This document shows positions 7,547-11,026 of a stretch of DNA of 11,026 bases, piece after piece. The position numbers and the translations under genes are program-made. Origin of the DNA: Firmicutes bacterium UBA5774. GTDB lineage: Bacteria; Bacillota; Clostridia; Peptostreptococcales; Anaerovoracaceae. The DNA is taken from contig DIEM01000048.1 of NCBI GenBank assembly GCA_002418625.1, positions 1 through 11,026 on the forward strand, given 5' to 3'. The first letter of the stretch is position 1. Each line of letters opens with the position of its first letter. The notes under the pieces are model-generated. The model had not been told where the DNA came from and searched no databases. It saw only the letters and a program-made list of their open reading frames with translations.

Positions 7547-7804
7547 CTAAGCCTTGGCCAGGGCGGATTTGACCTGTACGCCGCTTAATTTTCCGAGCTT
7601 GCCTGTCATTGCGCTGACCTGGTCGGAGGTGCCGTCCACGATCAGCGATATGACGCAGACGCCCCTCTGAGGATAGGGGATGCCGATCCTTCCGACGATG
7701 AGGCCGGCATGGACGTGAAGGATCCTGTTCACTTCTTCGGATTTGTCATTATCCTCGATAATGATGCCGATCACGCCGATCCGCGAATCCGTCTCTTTTT
7801 CCAT
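7547..7804 (-). CDS. Small iron-only hydrogenase system regulator, TM1266 type
   Basis: An 85-residue protein of the putative iron-only hydrogenase system regulator family (the TM1266 type, often found beside hydE, hydF and hydG). It has a predicted ACT/ferredoxin-like fold: a beta strand RIGVIGIIIED, a helix EEVNRILHVHAGLIVGRIGIPYPQRGVCVISLIVDG, then a second helix SDQVSAMTGKLGKLSGVQVKSALA. The family resembles the C-terminal ligand-sensing domain of NikR and lacks a DNA-binding domain; its role is not established. The start is the ATG at 7804, with AAAGGAG 9 nt upstream. A longer in-frame extension to 7864 would run through the terminator-like hairpin and has no ribosome site. It is the first gene of the hyd operon. 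Confidence 0.88.
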   Translation of the reverse strand: MEKETDSRIGVIGIIIEDNDKSEEVNRILHVHAGLIVGRIGIPYPQRGVCVISLIVDGTSDQVSAMTGKLGKLSGVQVKSALAKA

Positions 7805-7813
7805 AAATTGAGT

Positions 7814-7820
7814 CTCCTTT
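7814..7820 (-). promoter_or_regulatory. Ribosome binding site of the first hyd operon gene
   Basis: AAAGGAG on the minus strand lies 9 nt before the ATG at 7804. It supports the 85-residue product over the longer frame, and lies 33 nt downstream of the terminator-like hairpin of the leader. Confidence 0.75.
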
Positions 7821-7852
7821 CGAATTTCACATTGGCAGTCCAAGCTTTCAAT

Positions 7853-7880
7853 AAAAAAAGCCACGGCAGAACCGAAGCTT
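7853..7880 (-). terminator. Terminator-like hairpin in the leader of the hyd operon
   Basis: On the minus strand AAGCTTCGG and CCGTGGCTT form a 9-position stem (one G-U pair, one mismatch) around the loop TTCTG, followed directly by a run of T (seven in a row after GC). This is the form of an intrinsic terminator, yet it lies inside the transcript leader, 33 nt upstream of the ribosome site of the TM1266-type gene. No gene ends just upstream of it: ubiX has its own terminator at 8056-8083. It therefore fits an attenuator. The stem is modest, so partial read-through is expected. Confidence 0.6.
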
Positions 7881-8030
7881 AATGATCAATAAACTTTTGC
7901 GCTGCCCTATTGCTCAGATCTGCAGACGTTCTGCGGCATCCTTGCAACACGGTGATACAACTATTAAATTATCGTCTTGCGTCCGATCCGGCAGAGATGA
8001 TGGCCACCGGGTCCGATCAATATTAATCAT
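7881..8030 (-). promoter_or_regulatory. Structured leader of the hyd operon, candidate attenuator or riboswitch
   Basis: About 150-170 nt of non-coding DNA lie between the ubiX terminator and the terminator-like hairpin. Several pairings can be drawn on the minus strand. GCAGA and TCTGC form a local hairpin (7934-7922). GCAAGACG pairs with CGTCTGC, with one bulge. GCAGAAC (7934-7928) is perfectly complementary to GTTCTGC (7872-7866), which is the loop and 3' arm of the terminator hairpin. The last pairing would break the terminator, so two exclusive states exist. A GATCGGAC element occurs twice, 30 nt apart (8018-8011 and 7988-7981). A possible promoter is TTAACA (8046-8041), 18 nt, TATTGA (8022-8017), which is weak. 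I match it to no riboswitch class I know. Confidence 0.45.
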
Positions 8031-8055
8031 ACAATAATTCTGTTAAAAAATAAAC

Positions 8056-8083
8056 AAAAATTTGCGCAAGAACGCAAATTTTT
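8056..8083 (-). terminator. Intrinsic terminator after ubiX
   Basis: A perfect 11-bp stem (AAAAATTTGCG and CGCAAATTTTT) with a 6-nt loop is followed on the minus strand by GTTTATTTTTT. It lies 20 nt after the ubiX stop codon and closes the electron-transfer operon. It separates that operon from the hyd leader. Confidence 0.85.
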
Positions 8084-8102
8084 ATAACCCTGAAACCCAG
8101 CC

Positions 8103-8693
8103 TTATTTTCGGATGCGGTTGTCCCAGCGCTTGTAGAGCGTATTTGGCACGCCGACGGCGGTCAACGCCTTGCCGACGATTTCGTTGATGATATCGCCCA
8201 GGGATTCGGGATGGCTGTAGAACGATGGGGATGGCGGAAGGATCACGGCGCCGGCCTGAGTGAGCCGGAGCATGTTTTCAAGATGGATGGCGTTCAGCGG
8301 CGTTTCCCTCGGGATCAGCACGAGCTTCCGGCGCTCTTTCAGGCAGATGTCGGCGGCCCGCACGATCAGGTTGCCGCCTGTTCCGGAGGCGATCTGCCCC
8401 AAGGTTCCCATGGCGCAGGGCGCGATGATCATGCCGTCCACTTCAAAGCTGCCGGTTGCCAGCACAGAGAAAAAATTGCCCGGCTCTTCGATATGGACCA
8501 TGCCTGTCTCGATACGGTCCAGCTTCTCCACCAATGCGGAAAAATCAGCCGCAAGCTCACGCTCCATGAACCTTCTGCCGGTGTCGGTCACGACCAGATA
8601 CACTTCGTGGTCCGCCTTGAGCAGCTCGACGGCTATACGGAAACCGAATATGCAGCCCGAGGCGCCTGTTATGCCAACGATATATTTTCCCAT
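8103..8693 (-). CDS. ubiX: UbiX flavin prenyltransferase
   Basis: Joins a dimethylallyl group to FMN to make prenylated FMN, the cofactor of UbiD-type decarboxylases. It has 196 residues, normal for the family. The N-terminal FMN-binding GITGASG (7-13) is followed by the conserved APCAMGTLGQIASG (residues 91-104), NLIVRAADICLKERR, LIPRETPLNAIHLENMLRL and the GAVILPPSPSFYSHP segment, all canonical. The ATG at 8693 is chosen because GGAAGG lies 8 nt upstream; the GTG at 8702 overlaps that site. It is the last gene of the operon, 54 nt after the polyprenyl synthase, so the prenyl-FMN probably serves decarboxylation of a quinone precursor. No ubiD is visible in the window. Confidence 0.94.
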   Translation of the reverse strand: MGKYIVGITGASGCIFGFRIAVELLKADHEVYLVVTDTGRRFMERELAADFSALVEKLDRIETGMVHIEEPGNFFSVLATGSFEVDGMIIAPCAMGTLGQIASGTGGNLIVRAADICLKERRKLVLIPRETPLNAIHLENMLRLTQAGAVILPPSPSFYSHPESLGDIINEIVGKALTAVGVPNTLYKRWDNRIRK

Positions 8694-8701
8694 TTGATCC
8701 A

Positions 8702-8707
8702 CCTTCC
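8702..8707 (-). promoter_or_regulatory. Ribosome binding site that sets the ubiX start
   Basis: GGAAGG on the minus strand lies 8 nt before the ATG at 8693 and overlaps the competing GTG at 8702, which rules the latter out. Confidence 0.6.
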
Positions 8708-8711
8708 TGCT

Positions 8712-8748
8712 GCAGAAAAATACAAATCCATAATTTGCAGATTTCTGC
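8712..8748 (-). other. Intercistronic hairpin between the polyprenyl synthase gene and ubiX
   Basis: On the minus strand GCAGAAA and TTTCTGC pair over 7 bp, and inside them GCAAAT and ATTTGT pair over 6 bp (one G-U) around the loop TATGG. The structure begins at the last base of the dmkB stop codon and ends just before the ubiX ribosome site. No T-run follows, so it is not a simple terminator; it may affect mRNA stability or processing, or the level of ubiX translation. Confidence 0.4.
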
Positions 8749-9731
8749 TATTTCTGACGGTCGTAAATGCGGTCCAGCATGCTCGTCAGTTCTTTCTTTT
8801 TATAGTCATTCTCCAGCGTCATGATCAATTTCATCGCCTTGGCCCGGTATTTTCCCGCGAGTACCTTTGTGTGGGCGACGCCGCCCAATTCGCGTATTTT
8901 GAGGATAGCCGTGTCGAATGAGTCCTCCTGGGGCAGGCTGGCTGACAACAGCTTTTTCAGGGCAGGCTCCTTCCTTGCCGCATAGATGAAAGGCAATGTG
9001 ATGATACCCTCCCTGAGATCTTTCCCGATCGGTTTTTCCACTGTCGAAAATTCTCCGTCATAATCCAGGCAGTCGTCGATGAGCTGGAAAATGATGCCGA
9101 AATAACCGCCGATGCGTCCGTATATTTTAGCTTTGTCGTGGGGCATATCCGATGAACGGGCCCCGGTATACATGGACAAGGCAAAAAGGGACGCGGTTTT
9201 GCCTCCGATGATCCTGAGATAATTCTTAAGATCCAGGTCGAAATCAAAATTATGCTCGTTTTGACGGATCTCGCCGAGGCACAGCAAGCCTATGACTTTG
9301 GAAAAGTCAGAGATCTTGTCGATGTAATCCGAACTTGCGCGGCTCGAATAGGCTTCGGAGATCAGCGAGAAACAAAGGCAAAACAGATAATCCCCAGCCA
9401 TGACGGCGTTTTTTTTGCCGAATTTGCTTTGCAGGCTCGGCAGGCCGCGCCTGGTGTCCGAATCGTCGATGATGTCGTCGTGAACGAGGCTGGCCAGATG
9501 CAGGAGCTCGATAGCCGCGGCGATCTTGACGGCAGTATCCTCCGCCATGCCGTCGGCATCGCAGGAGGAGAGCACTGTGAGCGAACCGCGGATATTCTTT
9601 CCCTGCGACATAGCAAGGCTGTCCATCATGCTGGACAGGATCTTCGGCGTTTGGGCCAGCGCTTCGGCAATCTTGCCGCGGACAGCTTCCGCGGCCGTTT
9701 CATATGAAATTTTGTTTCCGTCGTTGTTCAT
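8748..9731 (-). CDS. dmkB: All-trans polyprenyl diphosphate synthase (DmkB-like)
   Basis: Elongates an allylic diphosphate with isopentenyl diphosphate to make the isoprenoid tail of a quinone. It has 327 residues. Both aspartate-rich motifs of the E-prenyl synthases are intact: DDIID (85-89, in HDDIIDDSDTRRG) and DDCLD (219-223, in QLIDDCLDYDG). The residues 4 and 5 before the first motif are small (S and A), which fits a medium- or long-chain product. The usual GKxxRP motif reads GKNIRG (44-49), a proline-to-glycine change. The ATG at 9731 is chosen (AAGGA 11 nt upstream); a GTG at 9737 has tighter spacing, and the GTG at 9761 overlaps the previous gene and has no ribosome site. It comes 22 nt after the eetB-like gene. 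The position matches dmkB of the Listeria extracellular electron transfer locus; heptaprenyl synthase component II (hepT/ispB family) is the broader name. Confidence 0.9.
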   Translation of the reverse strand: MNNDGNKISYETAAEAVRGKIAEALAQTPKILSSMMDSLAMSQGKNIRGSLTVLSSCDADGMAEDTAVKIAAAIELLHLASLVHDDIIDDSDTRRGLPSLQSKFGKKNAVMAGDYLFCLCFSLISEAYSSRASSDYIDKISDFSKVIGLLCLGEIRQNEHNFDFDLDLKNYLRIIGGKTASLFALSMYTGARSSDMPHDKAKIYGRIGGYFGIIFQLIDDCLDYDGEFSTVEKPIGKDLREGIITLPFIYAARKEPALKKLLSASLPQEDSFDTAILKIRELGGVAHTKVLAGKYRAKAMKLIMTLENDYKKKELTSMLDRIYDRQK

Positions 9732-9753
9732 CCGCACTATCGTCCTTACTATC

Positions 9754-10251
9754 TTATACACTAATCATGATTTTTTTCAAGGGTTTCATTAAATAATGTC
9801 CCAGGATCCCGATCAGGATCCCTGTGATCATGCCTGAAATGATCAGGGCCGGCATGTAAAGCATGATCTTGACATTGGCTATGATAACGGAGGCCATAAG
9901 GATCTGTCCGATGTTGTGAAATACGCCTACCGCCATGCTGACACCAACGATGCTGAACCAGCCGGTCCGCTTGAGCAGATACATGACAAGAAAACTCAAA
10001 AGTCCTCCGGCCATGCTGTAGGCCATTCCGAAAACGCCGCTGAACAGCATGCCTCCGGCGAATATCCTGAATACATTAATACCGAAGGCGAATTTGGCGC
10101 CAAGGGTATAGAGTGCCAAAATGACGATCAGATTGGCCAATCCGAGCTTGACGCCTGGAATTCCAACGTCGAGCGGAAGCATTCTTTCAATATAGGAAAA
10201 TATCAGGGCTAAAGCGGCAAAAATGCTGCAGAATGAAATTTTATTAGCCAA
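9754..10251 (-). CDS. eetB: Gx transporter family membrane protein (EetB-like)
   Basis: A 165-residue, very hydrophobic protein with about five membrane segments, of the family once called heptaprenyl diphosphate synthase component I and now Gx transporter family. The family pattern is visible: GIPGVKLGLANLIVILALYTLGAKFAFGINVFRIF near residues 30-65 and GVFHNIGQILMAS near 108-120. It resembles ECF S-components. In Listeria the homologue EetB is needed for extracellular electron transfer, acting with EetA downstream of Ndh2 in the membrane; the exact role is unsettled. The start is TTG at 10251, with GAGG 7 nt upstream. It begins 21 nt after the NusG-II gene ends. Confidence 0.9.
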   Translation of the reverse strand: MANKISFCSIFAALALIFSYIERMLPLDVGIPGVKLGLANLIVILALYTLGAKFAFGINVFRIFAGGMLFSGVFGMAYSMAGGLLSFLVMYLLKRTGWFSIVGVSMAVGVFHNIGQILMASVIIANVKIMLYMPALIISGMITGILIGILGHYLMKPLKKIMISV

Positions 10252-10272
10252 TTCGGAGCCTCGACTTTCAAT

Positions 10273-10638
10273 TTAGGATGAAAAGGAGTCCGGTCCGTCG
10301 TCTTGAGGTCCCGTCAGCTCGATGACGACTTTGTTCGGCAGGCATACGATGGACTGGCTCGTTCTGCTGATCCAGCCCTGCCGGATGCATAATCTGTCCG
10401 GACAATCGGCGTCGATGATCGAAACTTGGCCATCCTTGATACAGACCGTATTGAAATGACCGTTCGATTCGACTTGTATGATCCGGTCCGTGTCAAGATC
10501 GTAGGTGCCGTATTCTGTTCCGTCGACTGTGATCCGAACCGCCGCGCCGGCGCCTCCGCCATATATCAGCAGTACGCTTGACAGTATTCCTGCCGCCAGT
10601 ATGATGGCGGCAAGGATGATGTCGGCTTTTCTAATCAT
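10273..10638 (-). CDS. eetA: NusG domain II-containing protein (EetA-like)
   Basis: A 121-residue protein with one N-terminal membrane segment (residues 6-27) and an extracytoplasmic NusG-II beta domain (about 32-110). Four cysteines, C66, C79, C84 and C99, sit in the family pattern around DCPDRLCIRQGWIS and IVCLPNKVVIEL. The domain name comes from an insertion in some NusG factors; the protein is not a transcription factor. The homologue EetA belongs to the Listeria flavin-based extracellular electron transfer system. The ATG at 10638 overlaps the end of the upstream gene (ATGATTAG), suggesting translational coupling. A TTG at 10662 with AAGGTG upstream is the alternative and would add 8 residues. 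Confidence 0.87.
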   Translation of the reverse strand: MIRKADIILAAIILAAGILSSVLLIYGGGAGAAVRITVDGTEYGTYDLDTDRIIQVESNGHFNTVCIKDGQVSIIDADCPDRLCIRQGWISRTSQSIVCLPNKVVIELTGPQDDGPDSFSS

Positions 10639-11026
10639 TGTACAAGTACCATTTCCTGACAAATTTCACCTTCTGCCACCTCTTTTTCAAATACGGAAGA
10701 ACATAGTAGTCGAGGCCAAGCACGCTTCCGCCGCCAACCAGCACCGCGATGCCGGCGAAGAACATCCACCAGGTATCCATATACAGGCCGGTCGTTGTCA
10801 CAAACATAAGCTGCAGGATCAATGACATGCCCGCCGACAGGAATGTGAACAGCCCGCCGATCAGGGACAGTCCGATCAATATCTCCAGCAGGACAATTAC
10901 TGTCTGGAAGAACATTTGGGTGCCATCGCTGCTCAGGATGAAACTGCTTGTCATCCAATCCACAAGGCTCATCTGTATTTTGACCGCCACATCGCCTGCG
11001 CTGACAAGTATGATGTGGATCAGGTC
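10631..11026 (-). CDS. ndh2: DoxX-like membrane domain, probable C-terminus of an Ndh2-type NADH dehydrogenase (cut by window edge)
   Basis: The frame stays open to position 11026, so the visible 131 residues are a C-terminal part. They hold about four membrane helices, the first near MFFQTVIVLLEILIGLSLIGG, then LSAGMSLILQLMFVTTTG, then the pair WWMFFAGIAVLVGGG and LGLDYYVLPYLKKRW, resembling the DoxX/DoxD-like fold. In the Listeria extracellular electron transfer locus, the type II NADH dehydrogenase Ndh2 has an added C-terminal membrane domain and is followed by eetA, eetB and dmkB, the order seen here. The FAD/NADH-binding part, if present, lies outside the window; a stand-alone DoxX protein remains possible. 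The stop codon overlaps the start of the eetA-like gene. Confidence 0.72.
   Translation of the reverse strand, partial: DLIHIILVSAGDVAVKIQMSLVDWMTSSFILSSDGTQMFFQTVIVLLEILIGLSLIGGLFTFLSAGMSLILQLMFVTTTGLYMDTWWMFFAGIAVLVGGGSVLGLDYYVLPYLKKRWQKVKFVRKWYLYND

Noticed and set aside
7961..7990. Resemblance of GGACGCAAGAC in the hyd leader to the GGACGCAAAGCC core of the c-di-GMP-I riboswitch
   Set aside because: Only this short stretch matches; the second-helix receptor and tetraloop parts of that class are not found around it.
7840..8040. T-box leader ahead of the hyd operon
   Set aside because: The T-box sequence AGGGUGGNACCGCG is absent, and the downstream genes are not amino acid-related.
8211..8921. 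Plus-strand open frame (236 codons) opposite ubiX and the dmkB end
   Set aside because: It runs across two confidently identified minus-strand genes and their gap, and shows no family similarity.

Overview
The window looks like a piece of chromosome from an anaerobic, low-to-medium GC Firmicute, most likely a member of the Clostridia. This is inferred from strong AAGGAGG-type ribosome binding sites, TTG starts, AT-rich intergenic DNA between coding regions of moderate GC, and a full set of [FeFe]-hydrogenase maturation genes. There are twelve protein genes, two of them cut by the window edges. I see no tRNA, rRNA, CRISPR array, insertion sequence or phage gene.

Left part (1-1280): the N-terminal third of alanine dehydrogenase (ald, minus strand, cut at the edge), preceded by an Lrp/AsnC regulator that probably controls it. 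An AT-rich divergent promoter region then separates lrp from glnS. It holds a consensus promoter for lrp, with an inverted repeat just upstream of its -35, and an extended -10 promoter for glnS. Plus strand (1281-3742): glutaminyl-tRNA synthetase (glnS), then a compact A24 prepilin peptidase-like membrane protease that lacks the N-terminal cysteine motif.

Middle (3778-8050, minus strand): a four-gene hydrogenase-maturation operon transcribed right to left. The order is a TM1266-type small regulator, hydE, hydG and hydF. These build the 2Fe subcluster of [FeFe] hydrogenase; the hydrogenase itself is not in the window. Ahead of the operon lies a leader of about 200 nt that ends in an intrinsic terminator-like hairpin 34 nt before the RBS of the first gene. 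An upstream segment can pair with the terminator arm, which is the layout of a transcription attenuator or riboswitch. I could not match it to a known class, and it is the best candidate here for something undescribed.

Right part (8056-11026, minus strand): a second operon in the order [membrane C-terminal domain of an Ndh2-like protein, cut at the edge] - NusG-domain-II protein (EetA-like) - Gx-transporter family protein (EetB-like) - polyprenyl diphosphate synthase (DmkB-like) - UbiX flavin prenyltransferase, closed by a strong intrinsic terminator. The ndh2-eetA-eetB-dmkB order is that of the flavin-based extracellular electron transfer locus described in Listeria. Attaching ubiX suggests that a UbiD-type decarboxylation belongs to making the dedicated quinone. 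Together the window carries parts of two electron-disposal systems, hydrogen evolution (or uptake) and extracellular electron transfer, side by side on the same strand.
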